A model generated the notes under the pieces. It searched no databases. It was not told where the DNA came from and saw only the letters and a list, made by a program, of their open reading frames with translations. The position numbers and the translations under genes were made by a program. 64,000 nucleotides of DNA from Bilabrum cf. latius (lineage: Eukaryota > Bigyra: Bicosoecida > Bigyra > Bicosoecida), in the NCBI GenBank assembly GCA_965178125.1, contig OZ237746.1:1178001-1242000 (forward strand). Reading direction: 5' to 3'. Position 1 is the stretch's first letter; each line of letters starts with the position of its first letter. Positions 47,801 through 57,630 of this stretch are shown here, in pieces.

Positions 47801-49638
47801 ATGGCATTTTGGCCCCTGGAGCCGCCTAGCAGCCTAGGGAGGTGGCCCTGGTCGCCATTGGGCTGATCGAGCCGTCCGGGAATGCCAAAATTGGAATCGT
47901 TGATCGCTTCTATTGCAGCGCCACCCCGCGTAGCAGAGATCTTCTGGTAGTCTCTCACAGTTCCGTTCTAGTGCAGGAAGAGCACGTACATTGCACCGTT
48001 GTCAACCGCACCATCGTCGTCATTTAGTGCCTGCACAGCCACCTCGTCGATCCCGTCATCATCGATATCTCCAATGTTGACTACCGAAGCTCCGAAAAAG
48101 TCCAGATTGCCCAATTTACTGGCTGGGAATCCTCCCTCCCCGTCAGCGATCTTGACCGTAGACAGCACCGTGCCGACGGCTGCGGGTGACGGCGACGCTG
48201 ACGGGGTGATACTGATGCTGGGCGTGGGAGTGGGGCTTGTGGAAGGGCTTGGACTGGGGCTGGAAGTGGGGCTTGGACTGGGCACCGATCCTCCTATGAA
48301 GATCACGTGCACTGCTCCTCGATCATCACTTCCCGTGTTATCCTTCTCCGCCCCTGCCACGATGGTCACCCGCCCGTCACTTCCAAGACCTTGTATGCCA
48401 GCAACAGATACCAGCCTTGAGCTCGCCAACCAGGTAGCGCTAAGGACAGGATCCAGCCTCGTGATCTTGGTGAAGTCCCTGACCGGGTCTGTCTCGGTGC
48501 CCGGGTTGAGATAGAGGATATACACAGCGCCTGAGCTCCCACCACCGCTATCATCAAGCGAAGCAGCCGCCACTAGATCCTCCTGTCCATCACCATCAAT
48601 GTCACCGCACTTGCCTACGCGACCAAAGTTGCTATCGTTCTCGATAGACCCGCCTGGGAGCCCGCCATTCCCATTGCTAATCAGCTTGATCGAGCCGGCA
48701 ATCACGGTTCCGTTTCCTGCAAGCCGAAACAAGATAATCCCGTTGATGATGTTGCTTCTAGTAGCGATATCAACCGGGTTACCGGGCAGCCTCGGCTCCA
48801 GAGCCACGATCTATGCCCCTATCCTCAGGATGTCCGCATCCACGCTCGCCAGACCCGCTCCATGCGCCGACGAGATCTTGGTAAAATCCCTGACTGTGTC
48901 ATTGCCCAGCATGAAAAGCACGTACATGGCACCCTTGTTGATACCTGCAGACTCGTCGTCACCTGCTCCCACCATGACGTCGTTCAGTCCGTCCCCATCC
49001 ACGTCCCCCAGGTCGCCCGTCACCCCCACACCGAACCAGCTGCTTGCCTGTATGGATCCGTTGGGCATCCCTCCCTCCCCATCGGTGATCTTTGTCGTGC
49101 GCACCACCGTGGCATTCGGCAGCACACGCATTACGTACAGGGCATCTTTATCCTAAGCACCGCCCAGCAGCCTAGGAAGGTGGCCATCATCCCCGTTGGG
49201 CTAGTCCAATCGCCCAGGGCTTCCAAACCTGGAACCTGCCTCGATGTCTAAGTCGGCGCCACCCCGCGTAGCAGAGATCTTGTGGTAGTCCCTCACAGTT
49301 CCGTTCTAGTGCAGGAAGAGCACGTACATGGCACCGGCGTTCGAGCCACCGTCATCATCAGTCCTAGCGGCTGCGGCCACCTCGTCGATCCCATCGCCGT
49401 CCAGGTCACCCACGTTGGCCACGATGGATCCGAAGAAGTCGTCAGTGCCCAGTTCATTGCTGGGAATGCCGTTCAATCCACTGCCGATCTTGACCGTGGA
49501 CAGCACCGTGCCGGGAGCGGCAGGGGAGGGTGAAGGCGAGGGGGTGGGCGAAGGCGAGGGGGTGGGACTGGGCGAGACCACTGCCCCAGTGCTCAGCTGT
49601 GCCCCCAGCAGCTGCAGTACCAGCAGATAGTGCAGCAT
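35827..49638 (-). CDS. Giant FG-GAP / Calx-beta-like / REJ / EGF / GPS / polycystin-like receptor, 4,603 aa, UAG-recoded
   Basis: ATG 49638 to TAA 35827-35829 is one uninterrupted frame of 13,812 bases once its 21 TAGs are sense. They begin at 49308, 49203, 49155, 48813, 47970, 47043, 46539, 46143, 43695, 43527, 43281, 43125, 42396, 42372, 42282, 41793, 40473, 39990, 39813, 39183 and 38448 (minus coordinates). Order: signal peptide (MLHYLLVLQLLGAQL); three FG-GAP modules with DxDGDG loops (about residues 20-1330); an Ala/Ser/Pro linker; Calx-beta-like VTVT repeats (about 1410-1980); a REJ/Ig-like region (about 2000-3000); an EGF unit (about 3010-3066); a GAIN-like region with a GPS-like VCASTHLSDFAAVV (about 3407); TM1 at about 3450; TM2 at about 3760 (RPQRLLILVATCLTSMAINA), resembling polycystin-1 after its FTRVQRL motif; and a cluster of later helices (about 4266-4525). 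I do not see a PLAT domain. A Ca2+-responsive adhesion or channel receptor is inferred. Confidence 0.85.
45447..45620 (-). repeat. 39-base tandem repeat encoding Ser-Ala-Pro linker
   Basis: About four copies of a 39-base unit encode PPPSSSAAAASAS-type sequence between the last FG-GAP module and the Calx-beta-like region of the giant receptor. Units differ at single bases only, so the array is recent. Confidence 0.88.
45645..49580 (-). repeat. Three tandem ~1.3-kb FG-GAP modules
   Basis: A module of about 1.3 kb recurs three times, with boundaries near 48280 and 46950. Each carries, in order, TVLSTVKI, DLDGDGIDE, LFLH-x-NGTVRD, GRLDQPNGD, MRVLPNATVVHT, DGDGLND, NPVDVA, DIDGDGQEDL, DPVRDFTKITRLD and GAVHVIFIGGSVPSPSP. 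The sister modules give internal alignments that show which residue replaces TAG. Confidence 0.88.
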
Positions 49639-50804
49639 CGAGACTGCAATCCAGATCGAACGACGTGCAGTGATGCTAGAGGCTGAAAGGTCGGTGCGCT
49701 GTGGCCTGTGGCCTCAGTCGTGTGACTCGTCGCTTGTTGGCCTGGCTTGTTGGCCTGAGGAGGCCAGCTTGCAGCAGTGCTCTGGCTCGGAAGAAGTCTG
49801 TCGGTCAATGACTTGGCGTGATGAGACCAGCGGCTTGCTAAGTACTATTCCGCTGCCGATTGAAAAGGGTTGGGAATGCAGGTAAAGACTGCGGGTGGGG
49901 GCCAGTGGGGGAGAGGGGGGGAGGTGGAGGAGGGCAGGGCTATGGAGAGCAAGTGCCGCATTCCATCCAGCAGCAACTCGCGTCTCGTTGGTCATCATAG
50001 GATAGATAGCCGACAAAAATGAAGTTTAATGCAAAGTTAACCCAGCGCGAGCCCCTGGAACGCTCGAGAGATGCGAAAGAAGCTCAACTGGGACTTCCAC
50101 GACACCGTGTCCCTGCCGTGAGCGCGGTAAATCAACCTGTTTCGCTCCTGAACGCTACTCATGCGATCCATCAACCTAACATGCAACATAGAGGGCGGCC
50201 TGTCGCTCAAAACGCTGATTAAACCGGGGCAAGTGATGGCCTCAGGATCAGCAACCGCTGCTGTTGCCTCAGATAGCAATTCCATGCCTATCTGAGCCCA
50301 GAAATGCCCGATGCACGCATCATACAACAACACAGCCCATATCATCAAAACTTGATTGCGGGAATTCGCAAATTTCCATTACAGGTGGAGAGACAAGGTA
50401 AGTGGTAGCTGCCTCGATCGGGTTAGCCAGACACCGAGCCGCATGACAAGGTCCAGGACATGCCCGCAGCGTGAAATGGAGATTTAAAACAACCAATCAA
50501 CCCCAGAGGTTCGCTCTCAAAGCTCAAATCGGATCAAAATCACGCGGAACTGCAGCCAGCAGACACTCACTCGAGTACCGAATCCAAGGCAGCAGACGCC
50601 ACACCAGCGCCAGTGCTACCAGCGTTGCAATAGGATAGGATGCGTGCAAAGCAACTGAGTTAAATACCCGCAGCTTCTAGCGGGACCTGCTTGGGACTAC
50701 GAGCCAAAGGAAGTGGGCGAGCGGTCGAGACTGGTCGCACCACTGGCAGTGGTCGCAAGAGCGCTAACGGTCCGACCGTGATGACCGGGCCCCCGCCTGC
50801 TTCT
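49639..50804. other. Upstream region of the giant receptor, no confident gene
   Basis: This holds the promoter and leader of the giant receptor gene. A minus-strand ORF at 50345-50037 (about 102 codons, TAA stop, starting MIWAVLLYDACIGHF) has no recognised domain and is within chance length at this base composition. No RNA gene or repeat is seen. Confidence 0.4.
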
Positions 50805-51400
50805 CATCCCTCCACACCAAGCCTCGAAGGCCAACCATGCCCGAAACGCCGACCGCTTCTTTCGCCTCGGCAGATTCTGGGCGCATAGGTGACTGAGGGC
50901 CCTCGCGCTACTCCTCCAAATCCGCCCACTCGAGTCCACCTTCATGCAGCAGCCGCCGCCCCCCCTCCCGTGACCCTGCAAGCTCATGGCATGCTGCGGC
51001 CGCTTTATCGCCTTCACGACCTCTGAGGCCGTCGCAGGCCCGCTCGCCGACCGCCCTTGCACCATCCACATCGCCCCTTGAGGCCCTCTGCGATACAAAA
51101 CGGATCCACGCCTCTCCATTGTCCCCGTTGGACGTGGCCTCCTTTCTTTTCAAGGTCGGAGTCGCGGGTAGGCTGGCTGGCGTGGGGGGGCGGGGGCTTG
51201 GTGCCCGTGGCGGGGGCATCGTCTTCGCCCTGCTCGTCGCTATCACCGCCCTGGATGGCGGCAGTGTAGGAAGAGGATGAGATAGCTGCTGTAGCCATGA
51301 TCCCATTGCTCGCCGCCTCGCCTTCCCCGTCATCCTCATCAATGCTGTCCTCATCGTCGCCCTCGTCCTCCTCCCCGTCTTCTGGTTCCGAGTCCGACTA
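50805..51400 (-). pseudogene. Decayed Rrp5-like C-terminal (acidic + HAT repeat) fragment
   Basis: Three adjacent minus-strand segments in three different frames resemble, in order, the C-terminal part of the ribosome-biogenesis factor Rrp5/PDCD11. An acidic linker (SDSEPEDGEEDEGDDEDS) lies in one frame at about 51397-51165. A HAT-like unit (GEAWIRFVSQRASRGDVDGA then RAVGERA and REGDKAA) lies in a second at about 51140-51000. A second HAT-like unit (ARALSHLCAQNLPRRKKR then SAFRAWLAFEAWCGG) lies in a third at about 50903-50805. Rrp5 has the order ARAVAERAL, then REE, then RAL-x3-LP-x-R-x6-FAQLE. The frame changes and the missing S1 domains upstream suggest a truncated, frameshifted copy. Indels in the assembly could mimic this. 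The family match is from memory. Confidence 0.35.
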
Positions 51401-52428
51401 CTCGATGCTCACCACACGACCCGAGAAGCCGCCCCCGGACTCCACGAGCGTGGTCGCCCCACCTTGCGATGGAATGCCCGCAGCAGAGAATGGGACTATG
51501 CTAGAGCTATGGCTACGACTCGCGGCGCTGGCTTGGGGCCCTGCCTCTCCGGCCCCCGCCCATGCCCACGCCCTTGCCCCAACACTAATTCCTGCCCATA
51601 GTTGCACCCCATCCTGGCCAGCGCCGCGCGGTGGCAATGACGGGATGAGCCATCCCAAGCAGCTGCCAGACCGTGACAAGCACCTGGCACGCTTTCGATC
51701 AGATACCCCTACTCCATCTGCTATGTGCGTGACATTGCCGGGGGCTTAGCAACCGGCTCTAGTTGGATATTACCATATAAGGCACGCTGGATTTTATCCT
51801 GAGCCTGTACTGCAGAGTGTTCAGCCTCTCGGTCTACAGTATGGATTGGATGACTGCCTGCACGTCGAGCAGTAAAGCGGGGTGGTTCACCCGCCTACGA
51901 GACAGGATGGCGCGCAGCGCCATTACAACAATGGCGAAGGCATGATGCAGCTGTAAGAGCTTCAGCTTCTGTTCCTCAAGCCTATGCTGCCTCCCAGAGC
52001 TAACATAGTGAGCGTGACTGCCTATTTTTCAGTGGATCACCTAATTATACCGCTACCAATACTCCAACGCGAGCAATCGCGCAGAACTACATGAGCAGAT
52101 GATAATGCTATGCAATATACCGTGAGCGTAGCTTGATGGGTCGAAAACCTTGCACGAAAAAGTATAAACGGCTCCGAATGCGAGCGACAATACCGCGTGA
52201 CAAATTACTACCGAACCGAGCACTAGTGCATTAAGGCCCCTGATTCACGGAGGGCATCCCTGTCAGGCTGTCACAAGTTCATCCCATGTCAGGTGAGTGA
52301 CTATAAGGCATGTTGTGCTACATTCGTGGCAGTCTATTTGCTTTTGCATGCGGTTCGCTGCTCGATTTCGGACTCGCGCGGTTGGTTGAGACCATGCACA
52401 AGGCCAAGTTGAAAACATAACTTTGACT
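51401..52428. other. Low-GC intergenic region upstream of PMCA gene 1
   Basis: About 1 kb with composition near 47-50% GC beyond 51750. A minus-strand frame at 51398-51679 may belong to the decayed Rrp5-like fragment but shows no domain. The remainder shows no recognised gene, repeat or RNA and presumably includes the PMCA promoter. Confidence 0.4.
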
Positions 52429-55400
52429 ATGAAACGACATAAAATATTGGACCATTTTGCACTTCGTTGCGCAGAAGATTCTGGTGAATCCAGGGTAAGG
52501 CGCACCCAGCTTGTCCGTTCGATCGATTTGCTGATTGCACGTTTTCTATTTCTGCATGTTGCACATGTTTATGACCATCGCTTCGCAGGCTACAAGGCAC
52601 AAACGACTTTGCGATGAGAATGGATTTACTTTGACCACGCAAGATCTCTGCAAAGTGGTTCAAGACAAGAACGTGAGCCAACAAACGCGGATACTGCTGA
52701 AACTGATCCTGCTTCGGGCATCCCAGTCCGACTTCTGTTCCATTCACTTAGAAACCTGAAATTTGTTCACAGTTAAAAGTGTATCGCGATGAATTTGGTG
52801 GACTCGATGGTGTCTTGTCGGCTTTGAAAACGAACAAGGAGAGCGGGCTCACGGATGCTCAAGTCGAGGTCAACCGCAAAGTCTACGGGAAGAATGTGCT
52901 TCCGAAGCAGCAGGTCAAGACGTTCCTTGATCATCTCTTGGAAGCTCTTGCAGACTTGACACTAATCATCCTGGTGATTGCCGCGACCATCACCATCATC
53001 TTTGGTATCGCGGTGACTGGCCAACAGGCAGACTGGATTCAGGGCATCTCCATCATGCTGGCGGTCATCATCGTGTCCGGCGTGACCTCCGTGGTGAACT
53101 ACTGGCAGGACGGCGAGTTCCAGTCTCTGCGCGAGTCCAGCGAGGACCACGACGTGACGGTCCTCCGCAACGGAGAGCCCGTGCAGATCTCCATCTTCGA
53201 CCTCGTGGTTGGCGACATCTGCCGCATCCAGTACGGCGACAAAGCCCCCGGCGACGGGATCCTTGTCTCGGAGGAGGGCGTACACACAGATGAGTCCGCG
53301 CTGAACGGGGAGTCGGAGCAGATGCGCATCACGCAGGCCAAGCCGGTCATCCTGGGGGGCGCCAACGTGGACAAGGGCGAGGCGTACTATTGCGTGTGCA
53401 CCGTAGGAGTGGACACGACCTTCGGATCCATCGTTGCATCGCTCAACAGCGGGAAGGAGGAGCAGAAGAAGCGCCGCGAGGAGCTTGAGGCCGCCGCCCA
53501 GCAGCGCAAGTCGGGCCAGGTGCAGGTGGAGAAGGCATCGGACGAGTCGCAGAGCATCCCCGACAGCGAAGTGGCCTCCACGGCGCACATGACGGGCAAT
53601 GCTGCCGGCATCAAGGAGGGAAAGGACGACGACGAGGAGGGTGAAACCAACCCCGTGCTCAGCTTTGTGTACAACTACGTCTGCTGCTGCTTTTGCGGCG
53701 ATGACGATGACGACGATGACTTCGACGGCACCCCGCTCCAGCTCAAGCTCAACGTGCTGGCGGAGCAGATCGGGTACGTGGGGCTGGCCTTTGGCGCGGC
53801 GACATTTGTGGTGCTCTTCATCCGCCTCTTTGCAGAGGGCAAGGCCGACTCGGAGTGGTATGTGGAGGTCGTGGGCTACCTGGTCATCGGCATCACCATC
53901 GTGGTGGTTGCTGTGCCCGAGGGCCTGCCCCTGGCCGTGACCATCTCGCTGGCCTGGTCCATGCAGGCCATGACCCGGGACAAGAGCCTGGTGCGCGAGC
54001 TGGCGGCATGCGAGACGATGGGCAGCGCCACCGCCATCTGCTCCGACAAGACCGGCACTCTCACAGTAAACCGCATGACCGTGGTGGCGGGCTACTTCTT
54101 CGGCCGCCTCTTCGAGCAGAACAAGACCGGTATCCCTCGCGTGGACCAGCTGGGATCCGCGGAGGCGAGCAACCTGGACGCGCTGGCCCGCGGCATCGGG
54201 CTCAACTGCTCCGACGCAAGCGCCGTGACCGTAGACGAGAACGGGCAGGCCCAGTTCCAGGGCAACCGGACCGAGTGCGCGCTGCTCAACCTGCTGCAGT
54301 CCGATTACAAGGTGGACTTGGCCGCCCTCCGCGAGCGCACCAAGCACGACCAGTTCTACAGGCAGAGCTTCGACTCGGAGCTCAAGCGCATGTCTACTCT
54401 GTACGCCGTCCGCGCGGGACATGAATCCGGAAAGGTGCTGCAGTCCGTGGGCAGTGGCGCGGCTGCCCCCGCGGGGCAGGGCGAGATCGTCGGCTACCGG
54501 CTCGTGTGCAAGGGCGCGTCTGAGATCCTGCTGGAGCTGTGCACCAAGTACCGCACCATGTCGGGCGAGGAGGCCCCCATCACTGACGAGATCAGGGCCC
54601 AGATCGCGGGGCACATCAAGACGCTGGCCAAGTCCGGCCTCCGGACCCTCGTCGTGGCGGAGCGCTCGCTGTCCCTGGAGCAGGGCCTGTGCCCCGCCGG
54701 TGCCAGCCCCGCCGAGCGCGACGAAGCGTACGACGGGCGCATGAAGGACCTGGAGAAGGAGATGACGCTGCTCATGGTGGCCGGCATCGAGGACCCCATC
54801 CGACCGGAGGTGCCCGCCGCCATGGCGGCCTGCAAGCTGGCCGGCATCCGCGTGCGCATGGTCACCGGCGACAACATCGAGACGGCCCGCAAGATCGCCC
54901 GCGAGTGCAAGATCCTCACGGACGAGTTCAACGTGGCGGTCACGGGCGAGCAGTACCGCAGCATGACCACCGAGGAGCGCAAGGAGGCACTGCCCAACCT
55001 GGCCGTCATGGCACGCTCGCTCCCTGGAGACAAGCTGCTCATGGTACAGGACCTGCGCCAGATGAACGAGGTGGTGGCCGTGACCGGCGACGGCACCAAC
55101 GACGCCCCCGCGCTCAAGGAGGCCCACGTGGGCCTGTCCATGGGCATCACCGGCACCGAGGTGGCCAAGGAGGCCTCCAAGATTATCATCCTGGACGACA
55201 ACTTCGCCTCCATCGTGGCCACGGTCAAGTGGGGCCGGTCCGTGTTCAAGAACATCTCGTCCTTCCTGGCCTTCCAGCTGGCCATCAACGTGTCGGCGCT
55301 GACCATCACCTTTGTGATTGCCTGCACCAACGACGGCAGCACGCAGAGCTTCCCCATCACCCCCACGCAGCTGATCTACGTGAACCTGATCATGGACTCG

Positions 55401-56120
55401 CTGGGCGCGCTGATGCTGGCCACGTCCCCGCCGGAGGAGCGCATGATGCTGCAGGAGCCCAACAGCCACGAGAAGCCCCTGCTGACCAAGATCCTGATGA
55501 AGATGGTGCTGGCGCACGGCGTCTGGGAGACGATCGTGGTGCTTGTGCTGGCCCTGACCGAGTTCGGCAAGGACGTGCTGCTGGTGCCTGACTCCTTCGA
55601 GGTGGGGTCCCGGGAGCACAACACGGCCGTGTTCAACGCATTCATCTTCATGGTGATCTGGAACAAGCTGCACGCCGCCAAGATCCACGACGAGCTTGAC
55701 AACATCTTCGCGGAGCTCCTCACCAACACGCTGGCGCTGATCATCCTTGTGGGCATCCTTGTCCTGCAGATCATCATCATCGAGGTCGGCGGCGAGGTGT
55801 TCCAGACCGTGCCGCAAGCGTGGGACCAGTGGTTCGTGGCCGTGGCGATCGGCTTCACTTCGGTGCCCCTTGGATACCTGGTCAAGTTCATCCCGTACTA
55901 CGACGAGTACGACGTGCTGGCCAAGACCTACGGGTTCTGGGGCGAACCTGGCGCCCTCGAGGACGGGGAAAAGAAGCTTGCGGAAGCTAGGATCACGCGG
56001 ACTTCCACGCAGCTGCTGCGCGATGCGCCCTCTGCTCCATCGTCAGGCGCTGCTGGCGCTCACGTCGAGCTTGTGGATCAGCAAAGGAGCGATGGCGTCG
56101 GAGCCGCAGCATCGGCCTGA
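52429..56120 (+). CDS. PMCA-like: Plasma-membrane-type Ca2+-ATPase (P2B), 3 exons
   Basis: Exons: 52429-52494 (donor GTAAGG), 52589-52672 (donor GTGAGC) and 52773-56120. All junctions are phase 0, introns are 94 and 100 bases, and the product is 1,165 residues. Exon 2 encodes GFTLTTQDLCKVV and exon 3 opens LKVYRDEFGGLDGV, together the usual PMCA N-terminal motif. P-type features in order: NGES actuator loop, PEGLPLAVTISLAW in TM4, phosphorylated Asp (about 475) in SDKTGTLTVNR, KGASE nucleotide-binding site, MVTGDN and TGDGTNDAPALKEA hinge. The enzyme exports Ca2+ at the expense of ATP. The TM2-TM3 loop carries an unusual insert: a Lys/Glu-rich stretch, then CCCFCG and a run of seven Asp. It has no in-frame TAG and stops at TGA. 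The first exon is less certain than the rest. It lies tail-to-tail with a paralogue. Confidence 0.93.
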
Positions 56121-57630
56121 TGGGGAAAGAGGGCGTGCACATTATTCTTGCCGGACGCTGCTGCAGGGCAGCAGCGCGTTCAACTGTTGTGAGTTGGCAG
56201 TGCAAGTGGGGTCGCTACACGCGCAAGAATCTGCCGCGACGACCCAGGGGAAGAGTGATAGAAGGTGGCTATCATCATTGATTGCAAGCAATTCGGATTT
56301 TTGCACTGCCATTCGCACGGTCGTTCATCGTCTTCAACTTATCTGGATTGCGCTGGTGCGCGTAGATCTTCAAACACATCAAAATGCCGCACACGTGCCT
56401 TGGTGCAGCAGCAATGCACCCAGCCCGACAATAAGAACGATCCGACGATTTCGTTCACTATGGTGGCAGCTAGATGCTGCCCACGAAGCCCGCCCTGTCC
56501 ACCAAGCCCACTAATTCCGTCTCCCGGTGACGAGCGCGTCTCACGCAGTGCCACCGGTCGCACCCGATCCGACGCCATCGGTCTGCTTGGGCGTCTCTGG
56601 CAGCTCGATGTGCCCGTTGGACTGGCCAGCCGCAGCGGCGGACCCGCCGGACTCGTCCGCGAACTGCGCGATATCGCCGGCCTGCCCGCGCTGCACTCGG
56701 TTCTTCTCGAGCTCGGCGTCGGCCTTCTCGGCGGCACCCGGGGGCGCCCAGAACCCGTAGGTCTTGGCCAGCACGTCGTACTCGTCGTAGTACGGGATGA
56801 ACTTGACCAGGTATCCAAGGGGCACCGACGTGAAGCCGATCGCCACGGCCACGAGCCACTGGTCCCACTTTTGCGGCACGGTCTGGAACACGTCCTCTCC
56901 GCCGACCTCGATGATGATGATCTGCAGGACCAGGATGCCCACAAGGATGATCAGCGCCAGCATGTTGTTGAGGAGCTCCGTGAAGATGTTGTCAAGCTCG
57001 TCGTGGATCTTGGCGGCGTGCAGCTTGTTCCAGATCACCATGAAGATGAACGCGTTGAACACGGCCGTGTTGTGCTCCCGGGAACCCACTGCGGCGGAGT
57101 CGGGCACCAGCAGCACGTCCTTGCCGAACTCGGTCAGGGCCAGCACAAGCACCACGATCGTCTCCCAGACGCCGTGCGCCAGCACCATCTTCATCAGGAT
57201 CTTGGTCAGCAGGGGCTTCTCGTGACTGTTGGGCTCCTGCAGCATCATGCGCTCCTCCGGCGGGGACGTGGCCAGCATCAGCGCGCCCAGCGAGTCCATG
57301 ATCAGGTTCACGTAGATCAGCTGCGTGGGGGTGATGGGGAAGCTCTGCGTGCTGCCGTCGTTGGTGCATGCAATCACAAAGGTGATGGTCAGCGCCGACA
57401 CGTTGATGGCCAGCTGGAAGGCCAGGAAGGACGAGATGTTCTTGAACACGGACCGGCCCCACTTGACCGTGGCCACGATGGAGGCGAAGTTGTCGTCCAG
57501 GATGATGATCTTGGAGGCCTCCTTGGCCACCTCGGTGCCGGTGATGCCCATGGACAGGCCCACGTGGGCCTCCTTGAGCGCGGGGGCATCGTTGGTGCCG
57601 TCGCCGGTCACGGCCACCACCTCGTTCATC
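55060..57630. repeat. Inverted, near-identical tract shared by the two PMCA genes
   Basis: The plus-strand segment from about 55060 to 55930 and the minus-strand segment from about 57625 to 56760 encode the same protein almost residue for residue, from EVVAVTGDGTNDAPALKEA to AKTYGFW. Third codon positions also match, apart from scattered changes such as GAC/GAT and ATT/ATC. Upstream of the tract the paralogues diverge clearly. The spacer between arms holds both gene ends. Confidence 0.85.
56121..56540. other. Convergent spacer between the PMCA genes
   Basis: 420 bases between two convergent stop codons, forming the loop of the inverted pair. No coding or RNA feature is recognised. Confidence 0.5.

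Noticed and set aside
35827-49638. Interpretation of the TAG-broken frames as a cluster of pseudogenes
   Set aside because: Breaks are exclusively TAG, never TAA, TGA or frameshift, and flanking domains are intact across many unrelated genes.
50037-50345. 102-codon minus ORF upstream of the giant receptor
   Set aside because: Length is within chance expectation with only two stop codons at this GC, and no motif was recognised.
52962-55817. 951-codon antisense ORF (minus) opposite PMCA gene 1, and a 986-codon plus-strand ORF opposite PMCA gene 2 (56265-59225)
   Set aside because: They are mirror frames of GC-rich ATPase exons, with His/Leu/Gly-biased composition and no domains. The sense strands encode intact P-type ATPases.
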